Shown in pieces: positions 23,601 to 32,255 of a DNA stretch of 64,000 bases; the first letter of the stretch is position 1; every line of letters begins with the position of its first letter. The position numbers and the translations under genes were made by a program. Source of the DNA: Poriferisodalis sp965208895 (GTDB lineage Bacteria; Actinomycetota; Acidimicrobiia; Acidimicrobiales; Poriferisodalaceae); NCBI RefSeq assembly GCF_965208895.1, contig NZ_OZ242363.1, forward strand, positions 3,658,001-3,722,000, read 5' to 3'. The notes below the pieces were generated by a model, which was given only the letters and a program-made list of their open reading frames with translations, was not told the DNA's origin and ran no database searches.

Positions 23601-24601
23601 CGCTCGGCGTGGCCTTGGTGGTCGCCCTGGCCAGCAAGGACTACCCGTCTGCGGACTGGGGCTGGACAGCCTGGCCGTTCATGTTCGTGGCCTACGCGGC
23701 GTTCTTGCGCACCGGTGGCGACCGGCTGAAGGCAACCGGGCTCTACGGCGGGCTCTACTGCCTGGCGAGCGTGTTCCTAGCCGCCGAGGTGTACGGCCAG
23801 TTGGCGCAGGTCGCCGATGGGGCATGGCCGCTCTACGGCGCGGCGGCGGCGGTCCTGCTGTGGATGGAGGCTTCCCTGCTTGTCCGTCCGGTTGCGTCAT
23901 GGTTCGTGGGCGACGGATGGCGTTGCTGCCTGCTGTATGGCATCACCCCGGTTGTTTGGGCGGCAGCCGCGGGTGTCGGCATTGCTGTGGTGAACCACCA
24001 CGGAGACGTCGACCCGCTGCTGTTTCTGCCGATCTTGAATCCGATCGACATCTTCGCCGCAGCCTCGGTCATCTTGCTGTTGAGGTGGAAGCGGGAGATG
24101 GTCGCGGAGCTGTCCGCGGATTCGGACAGCCTGACCCCAGCCATCGGGAGCCTGCTGCGCTTGGCAGCGACACCGTGGCTTCCTGTGCTCAGCGCGGCGA
24201 GCGTCGTAGCTCTCACGATGAGCGCGGCTCGGACAGTCCACCACTGGGCGGGTGTGCCGTTCGAGCTGAGATCACTCGTGTACTCCACTGAGCTGCAGGT
24301 TGCGGTGTCGATCCTGTGGGCTGCGATCGCACTGGCGGCGATGGTCGCCGGTGTGAGAGCGGGCGACCGGCGCATCTGGATCGTCGGCGCGTCGTGGATG
24401 GGCATCGTGGTGATCAAGCTGTTCTTGGTCGACCTCGCAAGCTTGGCTGCGCTGCCGAAAGCCGGGTCATTCATCGGCGTCGGCATCGTGCTGCTGATCG
24501 TCGGCTATCTGGCCCCAGTCCCGCCATCGCAAGCCAAGGCCGAGAGATCAGAAGACGATCCGGAAACACACAGCCGATCCTCGAGCGAGACGGTTGAGTG
24601 A
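20678..24601 (+). CDS. DUF2339 multi-spanning membrane protein
   Basis: A 1307-residue protein. Residues 10-45 form a Gly-rich membrane hairpin (VPAVFAFFGALIGLAAGPAG, PVGAAIGYLIGRDIG), followed by a coiled-coil patch (SRLDALERTVDNLRR) and a Pro/Glu/Ala-rich linker of about 170 residues with imperfect PEPEPDAAPASERE repeats. From about 250 to the end there are more than 25 hydrophobic helices in repeated blocks of WLLFAESAEMWVR type. This is the DUF2339 architecture; function is unknown. The start is uncertain (GTG 20678 is the first in frame). It separates lysA from hom. Codon use and GC fit the host. Confidence 0.85.
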   Translation: MGHSFSRLSKDHAIVPAVFAFFGALIGLAAGPAGIPVGAAIGYLIGRDIGSREMRSRLDALERTVDNLRRSAVRRKENDEPEAAAEPVPPSSAAQQVPVAPPRIPDRPPESETEPDAAPASEREPGPEPEPDAAPASEREPEPEPEPAPQSAPESDLDLDSEPVRELPGTDPVPAEPTRTPRPAPAPRPTPAPASATSPASGPAPAPRPAVPATRRLQAPRRPAKPPGPTLAAVAVARARTWLLTGNSPVKIGIIVSLIGLGFLLREAAVRGWVDFTIEIRLAAATAFGLGLLAFGWLQRTSRPIYGRSLQGGGIAVLYLVTLAAYALYDLVAPLAALAAVVLITVAAGALAMIQGSLTLAMLGLIGGFSAPLLAFAWPQDHFEVFGFYAVLGVAVVAVSRLKAWPTLVLSGYGFTFVVAGLWLFAREEHSDWLQLQPFVAFFVLLYTLVPLVWPPVPSSREEPVGFSDAWINPLLFCTPFAGLAMQALLVGHLRYGVAVSSAVLAVMHAAFHQLSRRLGNTSKQFEVAYAALAVVFCATAVPLFLGASATSAIWAVQGAVLVWASSRWGSRLALLGGAVLQAIAAVAYGVRITTDSVDWDSPAVFGFWAEATPVLNVYALGAIMLAACGLASAESLRRSSRFDPWRLSVQIAALVWGAGWFLFAETAAVWLRFGLLPTVGLWAVQGAAVTWMASRRRSMPVAVVGVAMQAVAAVAAVFKLSDDAAGLSPGSFEFWADTLPVVNQYFAITAFLAVCGFASATAISRFVGDRDDAWRAVMYSALALGGAWLLFAESAEMWVRAGPFAVSTLWTVEGAVLVWLAARRRMAVGDVLGTLLQFAAAGVYAARSVEDYLATEGADRSSALSFWADETTVLNPYFGVAVLLAICGVASALIGYRSSSALGELRVPLMWLSLLWGVGWWLYAAAAQIWVVTDDYRLWGLSLLVFGTLSALVAAGRALRWNELEWAGVLMLPTLGVALVVALASKDYPSADWGWTAWPFMFVAYAAFLRTGGDRLKATGLYGGLYCLASVFLAAEVYGQLAQVADGAWPLYGAAAAVLLWMEASLLVRPVASWFVGDGWRCCLLYGITPVVWAAAAGVGIAVVNHHGDVDPLLFLPILNPIDIFAAASVILLLRWKREMVAELSADSDSLTPAIGSLLRLAATPWLPVLSAASVVALTMSAARTVHHWAGVPFELRSLVYSTELQVAVSILWAAIALAAMVAGVRAGDRRIWIVGASWMGIVVIKLFLVDLASLAALPKAGSFIGVGIVLLIVGYLAPVPPSQAKAERSEDDPETHSRSSSETVE

Positions 24602-24670
24602 CTGTCTGGGCCAACAAGCGACTCGACATGCTCAGGCTTCGCTGGCGAGCGGTAGTTCATCCACCGCACG

Positions 24671-25012
24671 TCAGGGGTGGTTCAGCAGCGTTCTGACGAT
24701 CTCGCTGACGTGCCAGCTGATGTCGACGTCAATGGTGCCGACGCGGCGAACCAGGCGATTGGCATTGACGGACCGCAGCAGTTCGCACTGCACATAGCTC
24801 GTCTCGTGCAGGCCTGTGCGAGCGTTCGCTGGGACTTCGACGTGGAGGTCCAGGCCCCGAAGCGTCGTCGTGAGCGGCGCCACGATTGAGATCGGGAAGT
24901 CGGAACCGAATATGTTCGGCGGCCCCAGCACGAGCGCAGGCCGCAGCGAGGCAGGTTCGTTCGGATACGGCTCGCCGAAATCGACAAGCCAGATCTCGTC
25001 AATCGACGCCAT
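24671..25012 (-). CDS. mazF: MazF/PemK-type toxin endoribonuclease
   Basis: A 113-residue SH3-like barrel toxin. MASIDEIWLVDFGEPYPNEP matches the usual GEIWWVDLG start; RPALVLGPPN contains the RPxLV block with the conserved Arg; SIVAPLTTTLR is the conserved core strand with the Thr/Ser of the active site; the second half carries SYVQCELLRSVNANRLVRRV, as in other MazF proteins. Expected to cleave mRNA when freed from its antitoxin. It overlaps the antitoxin gene by 14 bp. The pair sits in the gap between the DUF2339 gene and hom, a typical entry point for small toxin pairs. Confidence 0.88.
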   Translation of the reverse strand: MASIDEIWLVDFGEPYPNEPASLRPALVLGPPNIFGSDFPISIVAPLTTTLRGLDLHVEVPANARTGLHETSYVQCELLRSVNANRLVRRVGTIDVDISWHVSEIVRTLLNHP

Positions 25013-25235
25013 CGCTCACATGGGTCGATTCGGCCTCCGCCAGGTAGCCGGCCCATGCTTCTGGGTCGTCGCGCAATTCGGCATACTGCGCCTGCACTCG
25101 CAACCCGAATCTCAGCCGACGCAGGGCGTCGGCGGCGTGCCGGACCGTATCGGTGAGGCTGTCTCCACTCGAACGGCTCATCTCGACCAGTCGGGCATGT
25201 GTGTCCCGATCGACGCGAATGGTGGTGGTGTCCAT
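24999..25235 (-). CDS. Ribbon-helix-helix antitoxin
   Basis: A 78-residue antitoxin. TTIRVDRDTHARLVEMSRSS is a typical ribbon-helix-helix strand and first helix, and DSLTDTVRHAADALRR the second helix, for DNA binding and autorepression; the acidic rest (LRDDPEAWAGYLAEAESTHV) would wrap the toxin. ATG 25235 is 6 nt after TAGCTT. Transcribed with the overlapping mazF. The match of strand, overlap and size makes the pairing secure, although I cannot name the subfamily. Confidence 0.82.
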   Translation of the reverse strand: MDTTTIRVDRDTHARLVEMSRSSGDSLTDTVRHAADALRRLRFGLRVQAQYAELRDDPEAWAGYLAEAESTHVSDGVD

Positions 25236-25241
25236 ATGGCA

Positions 25242-25247
25242 AAGCTA
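25242..25247 (-). promoter_or_regulatory. Leaderless -10 box (TAGCTT)
   Basis: TAGCTT, exactly 6 nt before ATG 25235 of the antitoxin. Confidence 0.6.
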
Positions 25248-25426
25248 CCGCGCTTGTTCGCGAAATTGTCTACAAATTATCTACATGAATCGGACAGGCG
25301 CTGCATCACTTCACGTCGAAATCTGCTGGCTGCGGGCGGCCGAGGTCAACGATCAGGCGGTTCAGGTCCGCGCGGGCCTCGGGGGAGTCGGCCGAAATCC
25401 GTGCGGGAGCGCAGGTGCGCTGGCGG

Positions 25427-25432
25427 TACCGT
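25427..25432 (+). promoter_or_regulatory. Leaderless -10 box (TACCGT)
   Basis: TACCGT, 7 nt before GTG 25440; it supports that start for hom over the long upstream frame. Confidence 0.5.
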
Positions 25433-25439
25433 TTCGGCC

Positions 25440-26783
25440 GTGCCCGACGCCGCTGCCGAGACCCTTGACGCTCCCGCCGATGAAGCCGGCGCGCCGCGAC
25501 CGTTGCGCGTCGGCGTCTTGGGCTGTGGCAACGTCGGAGCTGCGCTCGTCGCCATCCTGCACCGCGACAGGACACACCTGGCGGGACGCACCGGGCTGGA
25601 CTTCGAAGTCACCCGAGTCGCGGTCCGCAATCTCAGCGCCGAGCGAACGGTGGAGCTGTCCGAAGGTGTCCTCACCCGCGACAGCGAGTCACTGGTGGTG
25701 GCGGACGATGTGGATGTCGTCGTGGAGGCGATGGGCGGCATCGAGCCCGCCCGCCATCTCGTAGCCGCGGCGCTCGGGGCTGGCAAGCCCGTCGTCACGG
25801 CCAACAAGGAGCTCATCGCCAACGTCGGCGAGGAGCTGTTCGCCTTGGCGAACACCAACGGCGTGGACTTGGCGTTCGAGGCGGCCGTTGCAGGCGGGAT
25901 CCCCCTCATCGGCGTGCTGCGCAACTCGCTCATCGGCGAACGCATCACGCGTGTGATGGGCATCGTGAACGGAACGACTAACTACATCCTCACTCGCATG
26001 ACCGAGGACGGGGCCGACTACGCCGACGTTCTCGGCGAGGCGCAGCGCCTGGGCTACGCCGAGGCCGATCCGACCGCCGATGTGGAGGGCTTCGACGCAG
26101 GCGCCAAGGCGGCGATCCTGGCGATGACCGCGTTCGGGGCCAAGGTCGTGGCTGGCGACGTCCACCAGGAAGGCATCAGCAGCATCGGCACGGGCGATAT
26201 CGCAGCTGCCGCCCGGATGGGCCACGTGATCAAGCTGCTTGCGGTGGCCGAACGCCAGAACGGCGAGATCGCCGTACGGGTGCACCCGGCGATGGTGCCG
26301 GTCGGCCACCCGCTGGCCTCAGTGCGCGACGCCTTCAACGCTGTGTTCCTGGAGGGTGAAGCCGTTGACGACCTGATGATGTACGGGCGCGGCGCAGGCG
26401 GATTCCCAACCGCCAGCGCGATGCTGGGCGATCTCATCACGGTGTCGCAGAATCTTCACCGGGGAGTGTGCGACGGATTCGGCCCGCTCACCGCCGCCCG
26501 TCTGCGGTCCATCGACGAGACCTTCACCGCGTACCACCTGCAATTCGACGTCACCGACAAGCCCGGCGTGCTCGCCGCGGTGGCCGGAATCTTCGGTGAG
26601 CACGGGGTGTCGATCCGCTCGGTCGAGCAGACCACCCGGGCCGGGGCAGCCGACGACATCGCTCACCTGGAATTCATCACTCACCGAGCTCGGGAGGCCG
26701 ATGTGGCCTCCACGCTGCGAGATGTGCGAGAGCTCGACGCTGTGCGACGAATCGGCAACGCGATCCGCGTGATCGGCGAGTAG
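25440..26783 (+). CDS. hom: Homoserine dehydrogenase
   Basis: A 447-residue NAD(P)-dependent enzyme that reduces aspartate semialdehyde to homoserine in threonine and methionine synthesis. N-terminal nucleotide fold: VGVLGCGNVGAALVAI; PVVTANKELIANVG; catalytic region AVAGGIPLIGVLRNSLIGER and IVNGTTNYILTRM with GYAEADPTADVEGFDAG. The C-terminal ACT domain (about 365-447), opening DVTDKPGVLAAVAGIFGEHG, implies feedback control by threonine. GTG 25440 gives the usual length and follows a -10 box; the frame upstream overlaps mazF and is noise. thrC follows 24 bp downstream; thrB is absent from this position. Confidence 0.95.
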   Translation: MPDAAAETLDAPADEAGAPRPLRVGVLGCGNVGAALVAILHRDRTHLAGRTGLDFEVTRVAVRNLSAERTVELSEGVLTRDSESLVVADDVDVVVEAMGGIEPARHLVAAALGAGKPVVTANKELIANVGEELFALANTNGVDLAFEAAVAGGIPLIGVLRNSLIGERITRVMGIVNGTTNYILTRMTEDGADYADVLGEAQRLGYAEADPTADVEGFDAGAKAAILAMTAFGAKVVAGDVHQEGISSIGTGDIAAAARMGHVIKLLAVAERQNGEIAVRVHPAMVPVGHPLASVRDAFNAVFLEGEAVDDLMMYGRGAGGFPTASAMLGDLITVSQNLHRGVCDGFGPLTAARLRSIDETFTAYHLQFDVTDKPGVLAAVAGIFGEHGVSIRSVEQTTRAGAADDIAHLEFITHRAREADVASTLRDVRELDAVRRIGNAIRVIGE

Positions 26784-26807
26784 CGGCCGGGATCGGCCGA
26801 GGGCGCC

Positions 26808-28208
26808 ATGCGCTACGTGAGCACCCGGGGCGACGCCCCGATCCTGGACTTCGGTGACGTGCTGCTCGAGGGACTCGCCTCCGACGGCGGGCTCTACGTG
26901 CCCGACGGGCTGCCGACGATCCGCCCGAGCGACCTGGCCGACTTCGCACGGCTGGAATATCACGAAGTCGCCACACGGGTTCTCGCCCCGTTTGTGGCGC
27001 CATCGCTGAGCAGCGACGACTTGGCTGCGCTGACCGAGGACGCCTACGCCACGTTCGACCATGCAGATGTGGTGCCGACGAGCCGGCTGGAGACTGGCGA
27101 GCACCTGGTGGAGCTGTTCTGGGGACCGACGCTGTCGTTCAAGGATGTCGCTCTGCAGCTGCTGGGCAGGCTCTTCGAGCACGAGCTGGCCCGACGAGGC
27201 AGCTTCATGACCGTCGTAGGCGCCACCTCGGGAGACACCGGGTCGGCCGCCATCGAAGCATGTCGGGACCGCGCGGGCATCGAGTTGGTCATGCTGCACC
27301 CCGCCGGCAGGGTCACCGAGATCCAGCGACGGCAGATGACAACGGTGGACAGCCCGAACATCCACAACGTGGCCATCGACGGCACGTTCGATGACTGCCA
27401 GGACTTGGTGAAGGCGCTGTTCGCCGATCGGCCGTTCCGTGAGCGGATGCGGCTGGGCGCGGTGAACAGCATCAACTGGGCCAGGGTTGCTGCGCAGACC
27501 GTGTACTACGTGACCACAGCAGCGAGGCTGGGGGCGCCCGAGCGGGCCGTCTCGTTCTGCGTGCCGACCGGCAACTTCGGCAATGTGCTTGCCGGCGACG
27601 TCGCTCGCCGCATGGGTGTGCCGATCGACCGGCTGGTGGTCGCCACCAACCATAACGACATCCTGACCCGCACCCACCGCAGCGGCGAGATGTCCATCAG
27701 CGAGGTGCGACCTTCGACCAGCCCCGCCATGGACATCCAGGTGTCGAGTAACTTTGAACGCCTGCTGTACGAATTGGGCGGACGTCGTGGTGCCGCGCTC
27801 GCTGCCGACATGGCCCAATTCCGGGCCGACAAGTCCTTGACATTGACTGCCGGGGTGCAAGCCGGCCTGCGCGCCGACTTTGATGCCGGCGCAGCGAGCG
27901 AACCCGAGGTGGCTGCCACCATCGCCGCAGTGAACGAATCCGACGAGCGGCTCATCGACCCTCACACCGCGGTCGCTCTCACGGTGGCTCGCCGAGACGC
28001 CCCCACCGGCGGCTGGAACACCCCCATGGCCGTGATGTCAACGGCCCATCCCGCGAAGTTCGGCGACGCCGTGCTCGAGGCCACCGGCCGCCAACCCGAG
28101 CTGCCGCCAGCGCTCGCGGCACTTGCAGACCGGCCCGAACACCTCACCACCCTGCCCAACGACCTCGCCACCATCCGCGACTTCGTCACCACCCGATGCA
28201 CCCGTTGA
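26808..28208 (+). CDS. thrC: Threonine synthase
   Basis: A 466-residue PLP enzyme that converts phosphohomoserine to threonine. It starts MRYVSTRGDAPILDFGDVLL, of the longer threonine synthase type (E. coli/yeast-like), with the PLP Lys in GPTLSFKDVALQLLG (about residue 112), the phosphate loop in GATSGDTGSAAIEACR, and VPTGNFGNVLAGDVARRMG. The C-terminal half has TNHNDILTRTHRSG and SPAMDIQVSSNFERLLYE. Full length. In operon with hom. Homoserine kinase must be encoded elsewhere. Confidence 0.95.
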   Translation: MRYVSTRGDAPILDFGDVLLEGLASDGGLYVPDGLPTIRPSDLADFARLEYHEVATRVLAPFVAPSLSSDDLAALTEDAYATFDHADVVPTSRLETGEHLVELFWGPTLSFKDVALQLLGRLFEHELARRGSFMTVVGATSGDTGSAAIEACRDRAGIELVMLHPAGRVTEIQRRQMTTVDSPNIHNVAIDGTFDDCQDLVKALFADRPFRERMRLGAVNSINWARVAAQTVYYVTTAARLGAPERAVSFCVPTGNFGNVLAGDVARRMGVPIDRLVVATNHNDILTRTHRSGEMSISEVRPSTSPAMDIQVSSNFERLLYELGGRRGAALAADMAQFRADKSLTLTAGVQAGLRADFDAGAASEPEVAATIAAVNESDERLIDPHTAVALTVARRDAPTGGWNTPMAVMSTAHPAKFGDAVLEATGRQPELPPALAALADRPEHLTTLPNDLATIRDFVTTRCTR

Positions 28209-28305
28209 ACCGTCCGGCGTTGCCAGGTCGCTATGGAGCCCATATCGGTCGGTAATCGCCGGAACCGCCTGTCAAACTCATCTCCGGTCGAGTTTGGGCG
28301 ATGTG

Positions 28306-30426
28306 ATGAGCGATTCGAACGAGCAACATCGCGCAGCACCCGTCATGCGGTGGGAGTTTGCAGCGCTGGCGGTGCTCGTCGTGCTGCTCATCGCCGTGCT
28401 GATTGCGAACCAGTCGTCAAACGTCGACGACGCGGGTGACACGGCGTCAACAGTCCAACCAGGTTCCGCAACGCCAACGACGACTGCGTCCCGAGCTTCA
28501 GCGGAGCCCGAGGCGACGGCGTCCGAGGCGTCAGACGTGGCGCAGACCCCGGTTGCCTCGGAACCTCAGCCAGCGGCGACGACTGAGGGGTTCAGTGAGA
28601 GAACGCCGGACCCAGATTCGAGGGCGAGCGATGCTTCCGAGTTTGACGCTGCAGCAGACGAGACGCAGCCATCCGAGTCGGTTGAGGACTCTGTCTCGCC
28701 GCCGCCGGACGGCATTCCTCCCGAGACGGACGATATGGGCGAAGGGTCTGGTGCAATCTCAGTGGGCGGGAGCTTTGCGTGCGCTCTTCGCCTCGACGGG
28801 ACAGCCCACTGCTGGGGATCGCAAGGTCTTGGCCAGACTGATGCTCCGTCGGGCGCATTCCGCAGCATCTCGTCCGCTGCAGCGCACACATGCGGCCTGC
28901 GTGCCAATGGCTCTGTTGAATGCTGGGGGTGGAACGATGTCGGCCAAGCGGATGCGCCGCTCGGTGAATTCGTATCCGTCAGCGCAGGTGGCAAGCACAC
29001 GTGCGGCTTGCGTGCGAACAGCTCCGTCGAATGCTGGGGCGATGATGCGTCGAGCAGTCGCACACCGGCTGGGACCTACCGCTCGATTCATGCGGCGTAC
29101 CAGGTCACATGCGGACTGCTCGCCGATGGCAAGATTTCTTGCTGGGGTGAGGCCGAGTCCGCAGACGCTCCAGTGCCGCGCGGTTCGTTCACACGCCTCT
29201 CCGTGAGTCGTGACGGCGCTGTGGCGTGTGGCCTGCGGACGGATCAGACTGTCGCATGTTGGGGGCGTAACTACCAGGGGCAGGCTTCGGCGCCAGGAGG
29301 GTCGTTCCGCGACGTTGCCGCCGGCCCGTGGCATTCGTGTGGCGTTCGCGTTGACGGTTCAGTTGAGTGCTGGGGCGAGGCCAAGCTCGGCCAGTCGGAG
29401 GTGCCCACAGGTCGCTTCGTCTCGGTGGTCGTCGGAGACGGCCATGCTTGCGCTCTGAGGACCGATGGTGTCGTTTCGTGCTGGGGCAACAACAAGGAGT
29501 CCCAAGGAACCTCGCCGGCTGGCCGGTTCACCTCGCTGGCCGCCGGTTTGTACGACAACTGCGGCTTGGTCGTCAGCGGCGCTCCTGTCTGCTGGGGGCA
29601 AGAGTACGACGGCCGGGACGCTGCGCCTCACGGGGAGTTCGCCACCTTCGGCACCGGGGCGTGGCACGTCTGCGCCGTCCGCGACAGCGGCCAAGCCGAG
29701 TGCTGGGGTTGGAACTTCGGTGGCCCGACAGACGTCCCGGATGACCGATTGATCTCCGTCGACGGCGGCCATTACCACTCTTGCGGACTTCGGATTGACG
29801 GATCGGCGTCGTGCTGGGGAGGCTTCCCGGACGAACTGAGCGGCGTCCACTTTGTGCCCGACGAGCAGTTCGTCGAACTGTCGGCCGGAGGAGGCATCAC
29901 GTGCGCACTGCGTGCCGATTCCACCGCGGCGTGTTGGACTGCTGATGGATTCGTCGAATCGCCGCCGGGTGCCTTCACGTCGCTCTCCGTCGGTGTCCAT
30001 CACAATTGCGGTCTCAGGGAAGATCGCTCCATCGAGTGTTGGGGTGACAACACTCATGGTGAACTCAACGCTCCCGAGGGTGCGTTCACGGTTGTCTCGG
30101 CAGGGGAGCGGACCTCATGTGCACTGGATCAGGCGGGCCGGATTTCCTGCTGGGGGTCCAAGGACGACGGGCTGCTCAACGCGCCGCAGGGGATATTCGC
30201 CGATGTCTCCGTCTCGACCTGGCATGGTTGCGCGCTCGATTACGACGGCGAGGTCGTGTGCTGGGGCAGCAATGACAACGGCGAACTCGACGCCCCGTCT
30301 GGGCCCTTCGAAGATCTGATCGTCGGAAGGAACTTCGCCTGCGCACACCGCGCTGACCGCCAACTGGAGTGCTGGGGCAATGGTGGGCGGGCGGAGTTCG
30401 CAGCTAGGCAGCGTCACAGCCAGTAG
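28306..30426 (+). CDS. Membrane-anchored RCC1-like repeat protein
   Basis: A 706-residue protein. A short cytoplasmic N-terminus is followed by one transmembrane helix (about 20-38, EFAALAVLVVLLIAVLIANQ), a Ser/Thr/Glu-rich stalk of about 110 residues, then 15 repeats of about 38 residues with the pattern C-[GA]-LR-x-[DN]-G-x-x-x-CWG (for example HTCGLRANGSVECWG), one of them ending CWT. RCC1-like repeats fold as a beta-propeller; 15 units would make two seven-bladed propellers or one large one. Topology places the propeller outside the cell. Ligand unknown. Each repeat has two Cys, possibly disulfide-paired. It lies between thrC and rho, where thrB often sits. Confidence 0.82.
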   Translation: MSDSNEQHRAAPVMRWEFAALAVLVVLLIAVLIANQSSNVDDAGDTASTVQPGSATPTTTASRASAEPEATASEASDVAQTPVASEPQPAATTEGFSERTPDPDSRASDASEFDAAADETQPSESVEDSVSPPPDGIPPETDDMGEGSGAISVGGSFACALRLDGTAHCWGSQGLGQTDAPSGAFRSISSAAAHTCGLRANGSVECWGWNDVGQADAPLGEFVSVSAGGKHTCGLRANSSVECWGDDASSSRTPAGTYRSIHAAYQVTCGLLADGKISCWGEAESADAPVPRGSFTRLSVSRDGAVACGLRTDQTVACWGRNYQGQASAPGGSFRDVAAGPWHSCGVRVDGSVECWGEAKLGQSEVPTGRFVSVVVGDGHACALRTDGVVSCWGNNKESQGTSPAGRFTSLAAGLYDNCGLVVSGAPVCWGQEYDGRDAAPHGEFATFGTGAWHVCAVRDSGQAECWGWNFGGPTDVPDDRLISVDGGHYHSCGLRIDGSASCWGGFPDELSGVHFVPDEQFVELSAGGGITCALRADSTAACWTADGFVESPPGAFTSLSVGVHHNCGLREDRSIECWGDNTHGELNAPEGAFTVVSAGERTSCALDQAGRISCWGSKDDGLLNAPQGIFADVSVSTWHGCALDYDGEVVCWGSNDNGELDAPSGPFEDLIVGRNFACAHRADRQLECWGNGGRAEFAARQRHSQ

Positions 30427-30605
30427 CAGCAGAGATTGCGCGGCGGTAGCGTCGGCGCTGATCGACGGTTCCCCAGTGCAGGGCTCGCTCGGGCGTCACG
30501 GGACCGGATCGCTGGGTCGGGCGCAGAGGCCCGTCACAGGAACCGCACACTCGCATCGCGTCCCGGGCGGCGTCGCGAGGCCACGCCGGAGCTTCAGAGG
30601 TAGCC

Positions 30606-32048
30606 ATGTCGGACATGCCGGATCGTGCATTGCTCGAATCCAAGGAGCGAGATGAGCTGCTGCAGATCGCCACGGCGCTGGGCGTCGAGGTAGCACCCCG
30701 GGCGCGCAAGAACACCATCATCAGCGCCATCTTGGCCCCCGAAGGCGCCGCCGGTGCCGACGGGGAAGATGGTCAAGGCTCCGCTGCCGCCGAGACGGCG
30801 TCACAGACCCCTTCGGACACCCCAGCGGTCACCAAGCGCACCCGCACGCCGTCGCCACCGGCCGACTCCGGTCCCGCAGCCGGAGCGGATGCCACAGCCG
30901 AGCCGCCGGTCACGACACGCGACCGGGGCGCTACAGCCGACGACGATTCCGCAGCGCGAGAGCAGCCGGGCGCTTCCCCTTCAGAATCTTCGGGTTCGGA
31001 TGTCCCGGTGGCCGAGGAAGGCAACCGTCGCAGCCGTCGCCGTGGCCGCGCGCGCGACGACGCGCAGATCGTCGGCGAGACCGTCCATTGCGACGGCCTG
31101 CTCGACCTGCGCGACGAGGGCTACGGATTCCTTCGCACGAATGGCCCCTTGCCTTCCGCAGACGACGTCTATGTCGCAGCCCGTCAGGTGCGCCAGTACG
31201 ACCTGCGCCGGGGCGACCGGATCACCGGCGTCAGCCGTCCAGCAGCCCGCAGCGAGCGGAACCCTGCACTGCTGCGTCTCGACACGCTCAACGGCGAACA
31301 GCCGCCTGATCAGCCGGATCGCCCGCTCTTCGACGACCTCACTCCCGTGCTGCCCACCGACGCCCTGCCGCTGGCCGGTGAGCAGGGCGCGAGGCATCTC
31401 GCCGCCGTCGATGATCTCGCTCCGATCGGATTGGGCTCGCGCGGCCTGCTCACCGCGAGCGGTACGCATTCAGCGTCGCCGCTGCTCTTGTCCATGGCCG
31501 CCGCCATCGGCGAACAGCACCCCGACACACACCTCATCATTCTGCTCATCTCCGAGCGGCCCGAGGACGTCACCGAGATGACTCGCCGACTCGAGACCTC
31601 GGGCGAGGTACTGGCCTCGACGTTCGATCGGCCGCCTGAGGAACACCTTGCCGTGGCTGAGCTCACGCTGGAACGCACCAAGCGCATGGCGGAGGCCGGA
31701 GACGATGTCGTCATCCTCTTCGACGGCTTGACACGGCTCGCGCGTGCCTATGCCGCTGGCGGGAACGGGCGGCACCAGCCGACCGACGCCGTGGGTGCGG
31801 CCATCAGCTCGACGCTGAGATTCTTCGGCGGTGCCCGAAACCTTGAAGACGCAGGTTCCATCACAATGGTGGCAACGGCGCGCACGTCGACGGGCTACCA
31901 AGTCGATGACCTCGTAGCAGGCCGCCTGCGCGAGGCAGCGAATCTCGAGATCGCGCTCGGCGCGGGATTGCCCGGCGTCGCCGCGCTGGAGGCCGGCGAA
32001 TTCTCCTTGGACAGCGACGCCAGCTTCAGCTTGGGCGAGCACCGCTGA
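30606..32048 (+). CDS. Rho-like transcription termination factor with degenerate P-loop
   Basis: A 480-residue Rho homologue at the canonical actinobacterial rho locus. An N-terminal Rho_N/SAP helix bundle (about 8-45), an acidic low-complexity linker (46-140), and an intact RNA-binding cold-shock domain (about 156-231: GYGFLRTNGPLPSADDVYVA) are present. In the ATPase region PIGLGSRGLL continues TASGTHSASP where normal Rho has VAPPKAGKTV, so the Walker A Gly, Lys and Thr are gone. SERPEDV and the Walker B Asp (VVILFDGLTRLARAY) remain. The C-terminus stops before the arginine-finger region and the RKEELL tail. It is probably not an ATP-driven helicase; it may be an RNA-binding regulator or a decaying paralogue with a true Rho elsewhere. 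Confidence 0.85.
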   Translation: MSDMPDRALLESKERDELLQIATALGVEVAPRARKNTIISAILAPEGAAGADGEDGQGSAAAETASQTPSDTPAVTKRTRTPSPPADSGPAAGADATAEPPVTTRDRGATADDDSAAREQPGASPSESSGSDVPVAEEGNRRSRRRGRARDDAQIVGETVHCDGLLDLRDEGYGFLRTNGPLPSADDVYVAARQVRQYDLRRGDRITGVSRPAARSERNPALLRLDTLNGEQPPDQPDRPLFDDLTPVLPTDALPLAGEQGARHLAAVDDLAPIGLGSRGLLTASGTHSASPLLLSMAAAIGEQHPDTHLIILLISERPEDVTEMTRRLETSGEVLASTFDRPPEEHLAVAELTLERTKRMAEAGDDVVILFDGLTRLARAYAAGGNGRHQPTDAVGAAISSTLRFFGGARNLEDAGSITMVATARTSTGYQVDDLVAGRLREAANLEIALGAGLPGVAALEAGEFSLDSDASFSLGEHR

Positions 32049-32100
32049 TCGTCGCTCGATGCGGGTGTGCCTGTCGTCGCCCGCTCTCAGGGGCTTCGCC

Positions 32101-32166
32101 GATAGGCAGAGCCGTGGCCCGAGCGGCCCGTGAGCGACAGCGAACAAGAGCGGGAAGCAACTGGTG
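32101..32166 (+). repeat. Dispersed 75-bp repeat
   Basis: Shares CCGTGGCCCGAGCGGCCCGT and GACAGCGAACAAGAGCGGGA with the copy at 60715. It lies between the rho-like gene and rpmE. Confidence 0.75.
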
Positions 32167-32255
32167 TAACAACAGAAAGGTGCGCCCGTCGCCGCCCGCT
32201 CTTAGGCTGATTGCCTCAGAGCCGTCGAATGAGTGCCTGCGAATCAGGGAACACG

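Noticed and set aside
26319..27965. Open minus-strand frame of 548 codons
   Set aside because: Antisense to hom and thrC; composition is that of a shadow frame.
30427..30605. A small gene between the RCC1-like gene and the rho-like gene
   Set aside because: Frames exist but have no ribosome site, hydrophobic segment or recognisable motif.
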